Shown here piece by piece: positions 38,051-50,964 of a stretch of 64,000 bases of DNA (positions within the stretch are counted from its first letter, which is position 1; every line of letters starts with the position of its first letter). The notes under the pieces were generated by a model that was given only the letters and a program-made list of their open reading frames with translations, ran no database searches and was not told the origin of the DNA. The translations under genes were made by a program, and so were the position numbers. This stretch comes from Nocardioides sp. PD653-B2 (GTDB taxonomy: Bacteria > Actinomycetota > Actinomycetes > Propionibacteriales > Nocardioidaceae): the NCBI RefSeq assembly GCF_002117935.1, contig NZ_BDJE01000008.1, positions 89,833 to 153,832 on the forward strand. The letters run 5' to 3'.

Positions 38051-41000
38051 GGCTTCACCAGCTCGAGATCACTGCGTTCGGACCGTTCGCCGAGACCGTG
38101 GCGGTCGACTTCGACCAGCTGTCCGATGCCGGGCTGTTCCTGCTGTCCGGGCCGACCGGCGCCGGCAAGACGAGCGTCCTCGACGCCGTCTGCTTCGCGC
38201 TGTACGGCGACGTGCCCGGCGCCCGCAACACCGCCAAGCGGCTGCGCTCCGACCAGGCGGCGCCCGGCGTGCGGCCCCGGGTGGCGCTGGAGGCGACCCT
38301 GTCGGGCCGCCGGTTCCGGCTGGTCCGCTCACCGTCGTGGGAGCGGCCCAAGAAGCGTGGCACCGGCGTCACCACTGAGCAGGCGTCGGTGTCGATCGCC
38401 GAGCGGGTCGACGGTGACTGGGTCACCCACTCCACCCGGCTCGACGAGACCGGCCACCTGGTCACCCGGCTGGTCGGCATGAACCTCGCCCAGTTCACGC
38501 AGGTGGCGATGCTGCCGCAGGGCGAGTTCCAGACGTTCCTGCGGGCCCGGTCCGAGGAGCGGCACCGCCTGCTCCAGCAGCTCTTCCGCACCGGCCGCTT
38601 CGAGGACGTCGAGCGCTGGCTGCGCGACCGTCGGATCGCCCTCAGGCGCTCCTCCGAGAGCGCCCATCAGCGGGTGGCCGCCCTGGTGAGCCGGATCAGC
38701 GAGGCCGTCGAGGCCCCGGCCCCGGAGGCGTGGGACCTGCACGACCTCGCCGTCCCGGCCGCCGACGGCGCGGTCCTCGGCTGGGCGGCGGCACTGCACG
38801 CCGAGGCCGACCGGGGTCGCGGCGACGCCGACACCACCGCGGACCGGGCGGCCGCGGCCGAGGCGGCCGCGCGTCAGGCGCTGGACGACGCGCGGGCGCT
38901 GGCAGAGCGGCGGGCCCGGGTCGACGCCGCCCTCGCCGAGCAGGCGGCGCTGGCGGACCACGCCGCCGCGGTCGAGGCCGCCCGGGCGGCGCTCGACGCC
39001 GCGCGCCGCTCGGCCGCCGTGCTGCCGCTGCACCACCTGGCCCTGCGGGCGACCGCTGCGCGCGACCGGGCCGCTGCGGTGGCCCAGGACGCGTGCGAGC
39101 GGGCTGCGACCGCGCTCGACCTGCCCGGTCTCGACGGGCTCTGGGTCGACCGGGGGTCGCTCGACGCAGCCGTCGAGGAGGCGGTCGAGGCGGCCGGTCG
39201 GGTCAAGGCCGCGCTCCCCCGCGAGGCCGCGCTGACCCAGGCCGCCACGGCCCTGGAGGCCACCCAGGAGCGCGCGGGTCGGCTGGCCGAGCAGATCTCG
39301 GTCGCCGAGGCCGCCGCCGCCGCGCTGCCGCAGCGGACCGTCACGCTGCGTGAGGAGCTGGCGACCGCGCGCGCGGCCGCCGCCGCGGTCGACGGCCAGG
39401 CCGCCCGGGTCTCCGACCTCACGACCCGCGTCGAGGCAGCGGCGCAGGTCGTCACCTTCGAGGAGGAGCTGGCGCTGGCCCGGCTCGACCTCCAGGTGGC
39501 CACGTCCGAGACGCTGACCCGGTGGTCTGCATACCTCGACGTCCGCCAAGCGCGACTCGAGGGCATGGCCGCGGAGATGGCGAGGGCGCTCGCGGTCGGC
39601 GACTCGTGCCCGGTCTGCGGCTCGGCGGAGCACCCCCACAAGGCGTACGCCGCCCCCGGCGCACCCGACGCGCTCGCGGAGAAGGCCGCCGAGAAGCGCC
39701 ACGTCGACGCGACGTCGGTGCAGGTCGCCCACGAGGAGCGGGTGCGCAACCTCGTCACCAACCTGGCCCTCACGCGGCAGGCGGCCGGACCCGAGCCGGC
39801 GGGTCTCCTGACGGCACAGCGCGCCGAGGCCGCCGCCGAGCTCGCCCGTCTCCAGGAGCTGGCGTCCCGGGTCGAGCCCCGGTCCCGCGAGCTCACCGAC
39901 CTGGAGGGCGAGGCGACCCGGCTCGGCGAGGAGCTGACCCGCCTGCGCCTCGAGGCCGGCGCGCTCGAGGCCGACCAGCGCCACGGCCAGGAGCGGCTGG
40001 CCGCCCTCCGCGACGAGATCGACGACCTGCTCCAGGGCACCGGCGCGCCCGACCTGGCCTCGCTGCACGCCCAGCACTCCGCCCAGGCCGCCACCGGTCG
40101 GACCGCCTGCGAGGCGCTCGACGCCGTGGCCGCCGCCGAGTCGTCGCTGGTCGAGGCGACCACGTCGCTGGCCGACGCCGTCGAGCGCGCCGGCTTCGCG
40201 AGCGCCGAGGACGCGGTCGCCGCCGCGCGGCCCGACCCGGAGGTGCACGCCCTCCACACCCGGCTCGAGGCGCACGACCGCCGCCTGGCCGCCGTCGCCG
40301 CCGTGCTCGCCGAGCCCGGCGCGGCTGAGCTCGCCGACCAGCCCGTCCCCGACCTGGCGCAGCTCGGCTCCGCCCACGACGACGCCCTCGCGGCCCTCGG
40401 CGAGGCCCGGTCGACCGCGGCCATGTGGCAGCGGCGCTTCGAGCGCCTCGGCACCCTCCGCACCGAGCTGACGGCCGCACTGGGTGCCTGGGCCCCGATC
40501 CGCGACGACCTCGAGCTCACCACCCGGCTGTCGTCGTTCGTCGACGGGAAGTCCGCGGACAACCGTCTCCAGATGCGCCTCTCCGCCTACGTCCTCGCCT
40601 ACCGGCTCTCCCAGGTGGTCGCGGCCGCCAACGCCCGGCTGGCCGGGATGAGCGACCAGCGCTACTCCCTCGAGCACACCGGGCGCCGCGGCGCGGGCGA
40701 GACCCGGGGCGGGCTGAGCATCCTGGTCCGCGACGACTGGTCGGGTGAGTCCCGCGACCCGGCGACGCTGTCGGGCGGCGAGACGTTCGTCGTCTCCCTC
40801 GCTCTCGCGCTCGGGCTCGCCGACGTGGTCACCCACGAGGCCGGCGGTGCCGACCTCGACACGCTCTTCGTCGACGAGGGCTTCGGCTCCCTCGACGCCG
40901 ACACCCTCGACGACGTCATGGACACCCTCGACTCGCTGCGCGACGGCGGCCGGGTCGTCGGCGTCGTCAGCCACGTGCCCGAGATGCGCGACCGGATCCC

Positions 41001-41058
41001 GGTCCAGCTCCGCGTCACCAAGTCCCGCCGGGGCTCGACGCTGGCCGTCAGTCGCTGA
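38047..41058 (+). CDS. sbcC: Exonuclease SbcCD subunit C (Rad50-like ATPase)
   Basis: The protein has 1003 residues. Walker A GPTGAGKTSVLD lies near residue 35; long alanine- and glutamate-rich coiled coils flank a zinc hook CPVCGSAEHPH (about residue 520). LSGGETFVVSLALALGLADV (signature) and LDTLFVDEGFGSLD (Walker B) close the C-terminal lobe. Works with SbcD to process hairpins and double-strand ends. The GTG start overlaps the sbcD stop. It ends 3 bp before the convergent PPOX-fold gene. Confidence 0.95.
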   Translation: MRLHQLEITAFGPFAETVAVDFDQLSDAGLFLLSGPTGAGKTSVLDAVCFALYGDVPGARNTAKRLRSDQAAPGVRPRVALEATLSGRRFRLVRSPSWERPKKRGTGVTTEQASVSIAERVDGDWVTHSTRLDETGHLVTRLVGMNLAQFTQVAMLPQGEFQTFLRARSEERHRLLQQLFRTGRFEDVERWLRDRRIALRRSSESAHQRVAALVSRISEAVEAPAPEAWDLHDLAVPAADGAVLGWAAALHAEADRGRGDADTTADRAAAAEAAARQALDDARALAERRARVDAALAEQAALADHAAAVEAARAALDAARRSAAVLPLHHLALRATAARDRAAAVAQDACERAATALDLPGLDGLWVDRGSLDAAVEEAVEAAGRVKAALPREAALTQAATALEATQERAGRLAEQISVAEAAAAALPQRTVTLREELATARAAAAAVDGQAARVSDLTTRVEAAAQVVTFEEELALARLDLQVATSETLTRWSAYLDVRQARLEGMAAEMARALAVGDSCPVCGSAEHPHKAYAAPGAPDALAEKAAEKRHVDATSVQVAHEERVRNLVTNLALTRQAAGPEPAGLLTAQRAEAAAELARLQELASRVEPRSRELTDLEGEATRLGEELTRLRLEAGALEADQRHGQERLAALRDEIDDLLQGTGAPDLASLHAQHSAQAATGRTACEALDAVAAAESSLVEATTSLADAVERAGFASAEDAVAAARPDPEVHALHTRLEAHDRRLAAVAAVLAEPGAAELADQPVPDLAQLGSAHDDALAALGEARSTAAMWQRRFERLGTLRTELTAALGAWAPIRDDLELTTRLSSFVDGKSADNRLQMRLSAYVLAYRLSQVVAAANARLAGMSDQRYSLEHTGRRGAGETRGGLSILVRDDWSGESRDPATLSGGETFVVSLALALGLADVVTHEAGGADLDTLFVDEGFGSLDADTLDDVMDTLDSLRDGGRVVGVVSHVPEMRDRIPVQLRVTKSRRGSTLAVSR

Positions 41059-41061
41059 CGG

Positions 41062-41538
41062 TCAGACGTCGACCTGGCCGTGCTCGGCCTCGTACGGCTC
41101 GCCGGTCAGCTTGGACTTCACCAAGCTGACGATCGAGGCGGCCTTGCCGCCGGGCGTGTCCCAGTACTCCCCGCGCTCGACGTCGACCTCGCGCAGGACG
41201 ACGTTCGGGTCCTCGGGGCCGCCGGGGAGCCAGGCCTCGGCGAACGTGTTCCACAGCTCCTCGAGCTTCGCGTCGTCGTCGACGACCGCCGCCGACCCGG
41301 TCACCGAGACCCAGGCGTCGCGTGACGAGAAGGTCAGCGCGACGGCCGGATTCTCCTGGATGGCGCGGACGTGGGCGCTGTCGCGGGCGGCGATGAACCA
41401 CATCTCCGCCGTGGGCTCGACCTCTTGGCGGGCCATCGGCACGCTGCGCACGCCGTCGGCGCCGAACGTCGTGAGCATCGCGAGGGGCATGTCGTCCACC
41501 AGGTCGACGAGCTTCTTCTGGTCCCCGGTGTCGGTCAT
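41062..41538 (-). CDS. Pyridoxamine 5'-phosphate oxidase-fold protein (general stress type)
   Basis: A 158-residue split-barrel flavin-binding protein. It has the pattern LAMLTTFGADGVRSVPMA, MWFIAARDSAHVRAIQENP and VSVTGSAAVVDDDAKLEELW, as in the B. subtilis YdaG-like stress group. It probably binds FMN or F420. The ATG at 41538 was chosen because the longer frame upstream shows no homology. The sulfotransferase gene ends 20 bp inside that longer frame but does not overlap this start. Confidence 0.88.
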   Translation of the reverse strand: MTDTGDQKKLVDLVDDMPLAMLTTFGADGVRSVPMARQEVEPTAEMWFIAARDSAHVRAIQENPAVALTFSSRDAWVSVTGSAAVVDDDAKLEELWNTFAEAWLPGGPEDPNVVLREVDVERGEYWDTPGGKAASIVSLVKSKLTGEPYEAEHGQVDV

Positions 41539-41558
41539 GGCGGGGCAGTACCCACCCG

Positions 41559-42254
41559 TCAGCCGAGCGACTCCCACCGGCTGACGTCGAGTCCCCAGTC
41601 GTCGGCGAGCCGTCGCGCCTGGGGGCGGTACATGACCTGGAGCGCCGTGCGGGTGCCCTCCGGCCAGTCCCAGTCGGCCTCGCTGCTCGAGCTCGAGCGG
41701 GAGCGCTCGTCGACCGCGGAGAGCGGGACCGGGTCCAGCCCGAGCGTGCGCCAGACGGCGTCGACGGCGAGCTGCGCGTCCTCGCGCACCTGCTCGTAGA
41801 CCATCACGTGCAGACGCTCCCGCCCGACGAACGACGCCCAGGTGTCGAGCTGGTCGGCGTAGAAGCCGGCCCAGGTCTGGAGGTTGATCGGGATCGGGTA
41901 CGGCTGGGACCTGCCGCGGGTCACCGCCAGCCGCATCGCCGACCGGTACCTCTCCACCGGGTCACGGAGCAGCACCAGGATCGGTGCGTCCGGGAGCAGA
42001 CGGGGCACGACCACGCCGCACGACGGGTGCCGCAGGTACTGCGGCGAGAAGTCGCCGCGGCGCACGCCGTCGTCCGGGAAGAGGTCGAGGTACTCCTGGG
42101 CCGGGACCCGGCCGTCGGCGACCTTGTGGAGCAGTTGCTGCTCCTTCTTCCCGTTGGTCCCGAGGCCGACCTGGGGGTGCTGGGTGAGCAGGCCCGTGAA
42201 CCACGCGGTCCCGCTGCGTTGCGCGCCGATACCCACCCACGCCGGTGCACCCAT
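41559..42254 (-). CDS. Sulfotransferase family protein
   Basis: The protein has 231 residues. The 5'-phosphosulfate loop is GIGAQRSGTAWF and the 3'-phosphate binding stretch is VLLRDPVERYRSAMRLAV, so it should use PAPS as donor. The acceptor is unknown; carbohydrates or lipids are typical. A Ser-rich stretch (SRSSSSSEADW) sits near the C-terminus. It is divergent from tldD, both with leaderless starts. Confidence 0.9.
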   Translation of the reverse strand: MGAPAWVGIGAQRSGTAWFTGLLTQHPQVGLGTNGKKEQQLLHKVADGRVPAQEYLDLFPDDGVRRGDFSPQYLRHPSCGVVVPRLLPDAPILVLLRDPVERYRSAMRLAVTRGRSQPYPIPINLQTWAGFYADQLDTWASFVGRERLHVMVYEQVREDAQLAVDAVWRTLGLDPVPLSAVDERSRSSSSSEADWDWPEGTRTALQVMYRPQARRLADDWGLDVSRWESLG

Positions 42255-42260
42255 GGCCCG

Positions 42261-42266
42261 ACCCTA
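42261..42266 (-). promoter_or_regulatory. -10 box (TAGGGT) of the sulfotransferase gene
   Basis: TAGGGT on the minus strand ends 6 nt before the ATG at 42254. Confidence 0.5.
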
Positions 42267-42296
42267 AGGGATGGAAATCGGCAGGCAGACATCAGA

Positions 42297-42302
42297 TAGG
42301 TT
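42297..42302 (+). promoter_or_regulatory. -10 box (TAGGTT) of the tldD-tldE operon
   Basis: TAGGTT ends 6 nt before the ATG at 42309. Confidence 0.5.
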
Positions 42303-42308
42303 CGGCCC

Positions 42309-43829
42309 ATGAGCGCGTCGAGGCTGGATCCGTCGTTCACGTCCCTGCCTTACCGCCACCTCGGCGACGCCGCCCTGACCCGGGCCCGGGAGCTCGGCGT
42401 GGGGCACGCGGACTTCCGGTTCGAGCGGGTCCGCTACCAGAGCCTCACCGTCCGGGACGGCGTCCTCCAGGGGGCGAACGACCAGGAGGACCTGGGCTTC
42501 GCGGTCCGGGTCATCCACCGCGGTGCGTGGGGCTTCGCGTCCGGCGTCGTCCTGACCCCCGAGGAAGCGGTCCGGGTGGCCGAGACCGCGGTCGCGGTGG
42601 CGCGGGTCGCCGCCGAGATGACCAGCACGCCGGTCGAGATCGCCGACGAGCCGGTGCACGCCGACGTCGAGTGGGTGTCGTCGTACGACGTGAACCCGCT
42701 GGACGTCGCGGTGGCCGAGAAGGCCGCGCTGCTCATCGACTGGACCGACCGGCTGCGCACCGGCGCTGCCGTCGACCACGCGTCCGCCCACCTGCTGCAG
42801 GTGCAGGAGAACAAGTACTACGCCGACCTGTCCGGCACCCGCACCACCCAGCAGCGGGTCCGGCTGCACCCGGGCTTCGAGGCGATGGGCGCGGGCGCCG
42901 ACACGTTCGACTCGATGGCGAGCATCGCCCCGCCGGTCGGCCGCGGCTGGGAGTACCTCGCCGGCGGCACCGGAGCCTGGGACTGGGACGGCGAGATCGA
43001 GGAGGTCCCCGAGCTGCTCGCCGAGAAGCTCAAGGCGCCCAGCGTCGAGGCCGGCACCATGGACCTCGTCATCCATCCCTCCAACCTGTGGCTGACCATC
43101 CACGAGTCGGTCGGGCACGCCACCGAGCTGGACCGGGCGCTGGGCTACGAGGCGAACTACGCCGGCACCTCCTTCGCGAGGTACGACAAGCTCCACACCC
43201 TTCAGTACGGCTCCCCGGTCATGAACGTCACCGGCGACCGGACCGTCGAGCACGGCCTCGCCACGATCGGGTACGACGACGAGGGTGTCGAGACGCAGAG
43301 CTGGGACATCGTGAAGGACGGGCTCTTCGTCGGCTACCAGCTCGACCGCCAGATGGGCCTGATGCACCCCGAGCTCAACGGGGGCCGGTCCAACGGCTGC
43401 GCGTACGCCGACTCCCCCGGCCACATCCCGATCCAGCGGATGGCCAACGTGTCGCTCCAGGCGGCGCCAGGGGGCCCGTCGACCGAGGAGCTGATCTCCC
43501 GGGTCGAGCGTGGGCTGTACGTCGTCGGCGACAAGTCGTGGTCGATCGACATGCAGCGCTTCAACTTCCAGTTCACCGGCCAGCGGTTCTACACGATCAC
43601 CGACGGCGAGCTGGGCGGCCAGGTCCGCGACGCGGCCTACCAGGCGACCACCACGGAGTTCTGGAACTCCATGGAGGCCGTCGGCGGCCCCGAGACGTGG
43701 CAGCTGGGCGGGGCCTTCAACTGCGGCAAGGCCCAGCCCGGGCAGGTCGCGGCCGTGAGCCACGGCTGTCCGACGTCGCTCTTCCGAGGCGTCCGGATCC
43801 TGAACACGACCGACGAGGCGGGGCACTGA
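42309..43829 (+). CDS. tldD: TldD-type metalloprotease subunit
   Basis: The protein has 506 residues. The catalytic HExxxH is seen in LTIHESVGHATELDRALG. The C-terminal GGPETWQLGGAFNCGKAQPGQ region has the conserved glycine and cysteine typical of TldD. With TldE it forms a tunnel protease that cuts unfolded peptides and matures some RiPPs such as microcin B17. The stop and the tldE start overlap (TGATG). No RiPP precursor gene was seen nearby. Confidence 0.94.
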   Translation: MSASRLDPSFTSLPYRHLGDAALTRARELGVGHADFRFERVRYQSLTVRDGVLQGANDQEDLGFAVRVIHRGAWGFASGVVLTPEEAVRVAETAVAVARVAAEMTSTPVEIADEPVHADVEWVSSYDVNPLDVAVAEKAALLIDWTDRLRTGAAVDHASAHLLQVQENKYYADLSGTRTTQQRVRLHPGFEAMGAGADTFDSMASIAPPVGRGWEYLAGGTGAWDWDGEIEEVPELLAEKLKAPSVEAGTMDLVIHPSNLWLTIHESVGHATELDRALGYEANYAGTSFARYDKLHTLQYGSPVMNVTGDRTVEHGLATIGYDDEGVETQSWDIVKDGLFVGYQLDRQMGLMHPELNGGRSNGCAYADSPGHIPIQRMANVSLQAAPGGPSTEELISRVERGLYVVGDKSWSIDMQRFNFQFTGQRFYTITDGELGGQVRDAAYQATTTEFWNSMEAVGGPETWQLGGAFNCGKAQPGQVAAVSHGCPTSLFRGVRILNTTDEAGH

Positions 43830-45223
43830 TGAGCACGGCGTTGCATCCCCAGTCCTTCGTCGAGCACGCGCTCGCCACGTCGATCGCCGACGACTGCATC
43901 GTGATCGTCCGGGACAGGACGAGCGCCAACCTGCGCTGGGCCAACAACACCCTGACGACCAACGGCGTGATGCAGGGCATCGACGTCACCGTCATCTCGT
44001 TCGTGCGCACCGCCGACGGCGTCGCCACCGGTTCGGTGACCGGCAGCGCCACCACCCAGGCCGGTGTCACCGTGCTCGTCGACGCGGCCGACGCGGCGGC
44101 CCGCGCCGCCACGCCCGCCGAGGACGCCGCCGAGCTGGTCCGCGACGCCGTGTCGGCCGACTGGGACGACGTGTCGGTGACGACCGACATCCACGTGTAC
44201 GACGCGGTCGCGCCCGCGCTGGGCGAGGCGTTCGGCCGGGCGGGTGCCGAGGGCAGGGTGCTCTACGGCTTCGTCAACCACGAGATGACCACGACGTACC
44301 TCGGCTCGACCACCGGCCTCCGGCTGCGCCACGTGCAGCCGACCGGCCACTACGGGTGCACCGGCAAGACCGCGGACCTCGCCAGCAGCGCCTGGGTCGG
44401 CGGCGCCACCCGCGACTTCGCCGACGTCGACCCGCTCGCCTTCGACGCCGAGCTCGCCCGCCGGCTCGGCTGGGCGCAGCGCCGCGTCGACCTGCCTGCG
44501 GGCCGCTACGACACGATCCTGCCGCCGACCGCGGTGGCCGACCTGATGATCGACGCGTACTGGAGCGCCGGTGCTCGTGTCGCGTTCGAGGGCCAGTCGG
44601 TCTACAGCCTGCGCGGCGGCGGCATCAGGATCGGCCGGCCGGTCGCGAAGCCGGGCGTCACGCTGTCGTCCGATCCGGCCTACCCCGGTCTCGAGTGCGA
44701 GCCGTTCGCGGTGGCGACCTCGTCGAGCAACGAGTCGTCGGTCTTCGACAACGGGCTGCGGCTGGGGCACACCGACTGGATCCGCGACGGCGAGCTGACC
44801 TCGCTGATCCAGACCCGGCACTCGGCCGCGATGACCCAGCAGCCGGTCACCCCCGCGATCGACAACCTGGTGCTGTCCGTCGCCGGCGCGACCGGGTCGA
44901 TCGACGACCTGGTGGCCGGCACCGAGCGCGGGCTGCTGCTCACCTGCCTCTGGTACATCCGCGAGGTCGACCCGCAGACCCTCCTGCTCACCGGCCTCAC
45001 CCGCGACGGGGTCTACCTCGTCGAGCACGGCGAGATCACCGGCGCGGTCAACAACTACCGCTTCAACGAGAGCCCGGTCGACCTGCTCAACCGCTTCACG
45101 CATGCGTCGGCCACCGTGCCGGCGTTCAGCCGGGAGTGGGGCGACGACTACTTCTCCCGCACGGCGATGCCGGCGCTGCGGGTGCCCGACTTCAACATGT
45201 CGAGCGTCTCGCAGGCCCAGTGA
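43829..45223 (+). CDS. tldE: TldE/PmbA-type subunit
   Basis: The protein has 464 residues and the PmbA fold but lacks the HExxxH zinc site of TldD, as expected for the partner. Landmarks are NLRWANNTLTTNGV, NHEMTTTYLGSTTGLRLRH and LTGLTRDGVYLVEHGEI. It starts inside the tldD stop (TGATG). Its last 32 bp overlap the 3' end of the convergent CHAD gene. Confidence 0.92.
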   Translation: MSTALHPQSFVEHALATSIADDCIVIVRDRTSANLRWANNTLTTNGVMQGIDVTVISFVRTADGVATGSVTGSATTQAGVTVLVDAADAAARAATPAEDAAELVRDAVSADWDDVSVTTDIHVYDAVAPALGEAFGRAGAEGRVLYGFVNHEMTTTYLGSTTGLRLRHVQPTGHYGCTGKTADLASSAWVGGATRDFADVDPLAFDAELARRLGWAQRRVDLPAGRYDTILPPTAVADLMIDAYWSAGARVAFEGQSVYSLRGGGIRIGRPVAKPGVTLSSDPAYPGLECEPFAVATSSSNESSVFDNGLRLGHTDWIRDGELTSLIQTRHSAAMTQQPVTPAIDNLVLSVAGATGSIDDLVAGTERGLLLTCLWYIREVDPQTLLLTGLTRDGVYLVEHGEITGAVNNYRFNESPVDLLNRFTHASATVPAFSREWGDDYFSRTAMPALRVPDFNMSSVSQAQ

Positions 45224-46067
45224 GCCGTTCCCAGACGTCGGCCAGGCCCGCGTCGAGCTCGTCGGCACGCCGCTCCTCGCGAGCGTGCAGCCGGCCGTAG
45301 GTGAACGTCGGCTCGCCGGCGGCCGCCGCGGCCCCGGCCAGCGCGACCAGCTGCGCCCTGCTCGCGACCGTGTCCTGCCGCTCGCCGAGGTGCTCGGTCA
45401 GCCGGGTCGCCGCGCGCACCGAGCGGCGCGCGGGCTTGCCCACCACCGGCTCGACCGCCTCCGCCGTGTAGCGGAACCGCTTGGCCGCCTTGCGCAGACC
45501 GTGCAGTGCCACGTCGTCGTGCGGGTCGTCGACGACCGCGGCGTACCGCTTCCGCAGCCGCGTCCACTGCCGGCGCAGCCCCTCCGGCAGCACCTCGTCG
45601 GCCGGTCCCTCGGCGAGCGCGGTCCACGGCACCTCCGTGACCAGACCGTCGAGCCCGGCGCGCAGGTCGCGGTAGCGCTGGCTCAGCAGCACGCCCGGCA
45701 CGTGCACCCGGTCGCCGTACGTCGTTGCCAGCCGGTCGGAGACCGGGCCGACCACCAGGTCCGGCGGCTCCTGGTCGAGCAGCAGCCGGAGGCGCTCGTG
45801 CACCACGAACTCGTCCCGTGCGGCGCCGAGCGACCGCGCCAGCCACTGGATCTCGTCCGCCAGCGGGCCGGTGGCCGTCTCGTCGAGCAGCGGCCGGAAC
45901 GACACCAGGACCGCCCGCAGCCGTCGGCAGGCGACCCGCGCCTGATGGACGCCGGACGGGTCGCCACGGCGCATCTCGGCGTCTCGCCGCGCCAGGTCCT
46001 CGACCTGGGCGACCAGGCGTGCGTGCAGGACCGCCCGAGCAGTTCCGGCCTTCCGCGCACCTGACAC
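45192..46067 (-). CDS. CHAD-domain protein
   Basis: A 291-residue helical protein. Conserved His/Arg clusters of CHAD (HQARVACRRLRAVLVSFRPLL and LRKAAKRFRYTAEAVEP) are present; these basic faces bind polyphosphate in studied members. The start is GTG. The 3' end overlaps tldE by 32 bp. No CYTH partner domain is fused. Confidence 0.9.
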   Translation of the reverse strand: MSGARKAGTARAVLHARLVAQVEDLARRDAEMRRGDPSGVHQARVACRRLRAVLVSFRPLLDETATGPLADEIQWLARSLGAARDEFVVHERLRLLLDQEPPDLVVGPVSDRLATTYGDRVHVPGVLLSQRYRDLRAGLDGLVTEVPWTALAEGPADEVLPEGLRRQWTRLRKRYAAVVDDPHDDVALHGLRKAAKRFRYTAEAVEPVVGKPARRSVRAATRLTEHLGERQDTVASRAQLVALAGAAAAAGEPTFTYGRLHAREERRADELDAGLADVWERLTGPARRSTC

Positions 46068-46189
46068 GAGATGTGTCTATCGCACCCAGGTGGACGGCAG
46101 CGGAAAATGTCTGGTCGCTCGTGCAACCCGACCAGCGGTCCAGGCGTATCCCCGGTGTTCGTCCACCTACAGGAAGCAAGGATCCGACC

Positions 46190-46708
46190 ATGCGCAGCAA
46201 CCAGCTGATCACGGGCGTCCTGGCCGCTGTCGCGACCTCCAGCCTGATCGGCCTGGGGAGCGCGGCGCACGCCGGTGCGCCCACCACCACCCACGAGAAG
46301 GGCATCGTCCTCGACTGCTCCGGCACCTGGCGGGGCGAGCACGTCTACTCGTCGCTCTACGAGAACAACCTCCACGGCAACACCATCCAGGTCGTCATCG
46401 GAGACGGCGCCGTCGCCGGCGACTCACGCCGCACCCGGCGCGACTTCGTCGACGGGCGCGCGGTCCGTGGCGTGCTGAAGCTCGACGGCCGGCGCGCACT
46501 CGTCGAGGGTCGGGCCCACGCGGTCGGCCGGAAGACGGCGGTCCACGAGGAGCACGACGACGCCGGTCAGCACATCACCGTCGACGGCACCCACCGCCGG
46601 CTGGCCAGCGAGCTCACGCTCACCTGGAAGGGCACCACGGTCCCGCTCGACTGCGCGGACTCGTTCGTCTACGACCTCCAGGTCACCCGGGAGTCCACGG
46701 TCGACTGA
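46190..46708 (+). CDS. Secreted protein, unknown function
   Basis: The protein has 172 residues. The signal peptide (ITGVLAAVATSSLIGLGSAAHAG) leads into a beta-rich domain with two cysteines placed far apart (VLDCSG and PLDCADSF) that could form a disulfide. WRGEHVYSSLYENNLHGN and ELTLTWKGTTVPLDC are its distinctive stretches; no family is recognised. A Shine-Dalgarno (AAGGATC) precedes the ATG. Upstream, AGGTGGACG (46088-46096) and CGTCCACCT (46160-46168) form a distant inverted pair. Confidence 0.75.
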   Translation: MRSNQLITGVLAAVATSSLIGLGSAAHAGAPTTTHEKGIVLDCSGTWRGEHVYSSLYENNLHGNTIQVVIGDGAVAGDSRRTRRDFVDGRAVRGVLKLDGRRALVEGRAHAVGRKTAVHEEHDDAGQHITVDGTHRRLASELTLTWKGTTVPLDCADSFVYDLQVTRESTVD

Positions 46709-46731
46709 CCGCGGATCAGCAGCGGCACCCG

Positions 46732-48083
46732 CTAGCGACCCGGATGTCCCCCAGGAATGGGGGCGTCCGGGTCGTACGGCGTGCGCGTGTAGACGAACGT
46801 CGCGATGTCGAGGTGGCTGATCGACCCGTCGTCGCGGCGTACGACGCGCAGCTCCTCGCCGGCGTGGTAGCCGGAGCGCCCGACGACCCGCCCGTCCACG
46901 ACGGCGAAGCGGTAGGCCTCGGCACCGTTGCGACGGGCGACCAGCTCGCTGCCGTCCATCGCGAAGACGAAGGGCGTGTTGCCCCAGTGCCAGACGCCGG
47001 GCACGCCGGCGAGCTCCGCCGGGACGTGCGCGGTCGGCACCCATGGCCGGTCGATGGTGGGCTCGCAGCGGTGCAGCTCGTCGAGCAGCTCGGTCGCCAG
47101 CTGGACGGGCGAGTAGCCGGTGGTGGCGTTCGCGAGCACCACTCCCCCGACGCGCCGCTTGCGGTCGACCAGGCAGGCGGCGAGGAAGCCCGGCATCGAG
47201 CCGCTGTGGCCGGCCAGGGTGCCCGACCCGCCCGGGAAGAGCTGGAAGCCGAGGCCGTGGGCGTAGGTCACGCCGTCGTGCGGGTTGCCGGACTGGGGCC
47301 CGAAGGCCTGCGCCAGCTCGCCGGCGGAGAGCACGTCGGGGTGCCCCTGCCCCAGGAAGGCCGCGTACGTCGCGAGGTCGGCGATCGTCGCCCAGACCTG
47401 GCCGGCCGGCGCCATCGCGCCGTTGTCGGTGGAGGGCTCGTCGAGCAGGGTGCCGTCGTACGGGTGCACCGACTGCCCCTGAGCGGCCGCGCCCTCGGGC
47501 AGGTACGACGTACGGTCCATGCCGAGGGGGTCCAGGATCCGCGTCCGCACGGCCTCCCACCACGTGGTGCCGAGCAGCCGGGCCGCCAGCTCACCGAGCA
47601 GCGCGTAGCCGAGGTTGGAGTAGTGGAACTCCTGGTGGGCCGGGAAGGCGGCCGCCGACCCGTCGTTGGCGGCCACCAGCTCCTCGAAGGAGACGCCCAC
47701 CGACCGCTCCCACCACGAGCCGGCCGGCTCGGACTGGAGGCCTGCGTCGTGGGCGAGCAGCCCGCGCAGGGTCCGGTCGGCGTAGCCGACGTCGCCGAGC
47801 ACGGTGGACGCCGGGTCGTCGAGCCCGATCCGGCCGTCGCGCACCAGCTGGAGCACCAGCACCGCGGTCATCGTCTTGGTGATCGACCCGATCCGGTACT
47901 GCACGTCCAGCGGGTCGTGGGCGGGCACCCCGGTCGAGCCGTACGAGCCGAACCACGCCGGCTCGCCGTCGCGGACCAGGCCCGCGACGACCGACGGCAG
48001 CCGACCGCTCGACTGGGCATGGGCGAGCCGGGCGAGCAACCGGCGGGAGGTGTGGTCGCTGACGCTCGCCCGCGGGGTGGGCG

Positions 48084-48087
<4 letters not shown>
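46732..48087 (-). CDS. Serine hydrolase (class C beta-lactamase / esterase family)
   Basis: A 451-residue protein. The SxxK active-site motif is in [10 protein letters not shown], and the YxN element is in [25 protein letters not shown] resembles the third (KTG-like) element. No signal peptide is visible. It could be a penicillin-binding-like peptidase or esterase. The GTG start overlaps the gcvP stop (GTGA), a coupling not expected from function. The reading frame upstream of this start merely shadows gcvP. Confidence 0.88.
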
Positions 48088-50939
<2,852 letters not shown>

Positions 50940-50964
50940 GGTGGCTCCTCGAAGGTCGTTCGGG

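Noticed and set aside
42309..45223. TldDE as part of a RiPP cluster
   Set aside because: No precursor, cyclodehydratase or transporter gene nearby; likely the housekeeping pair.
46088..46168. Inverted pairs (AGGTGGACG/CGTCCACCT and CTGGTCG/CGACCAG) before the secreted protein gene
   Set aside because: Arms are short and far apart or of common composition; not strong enough to call an operator.
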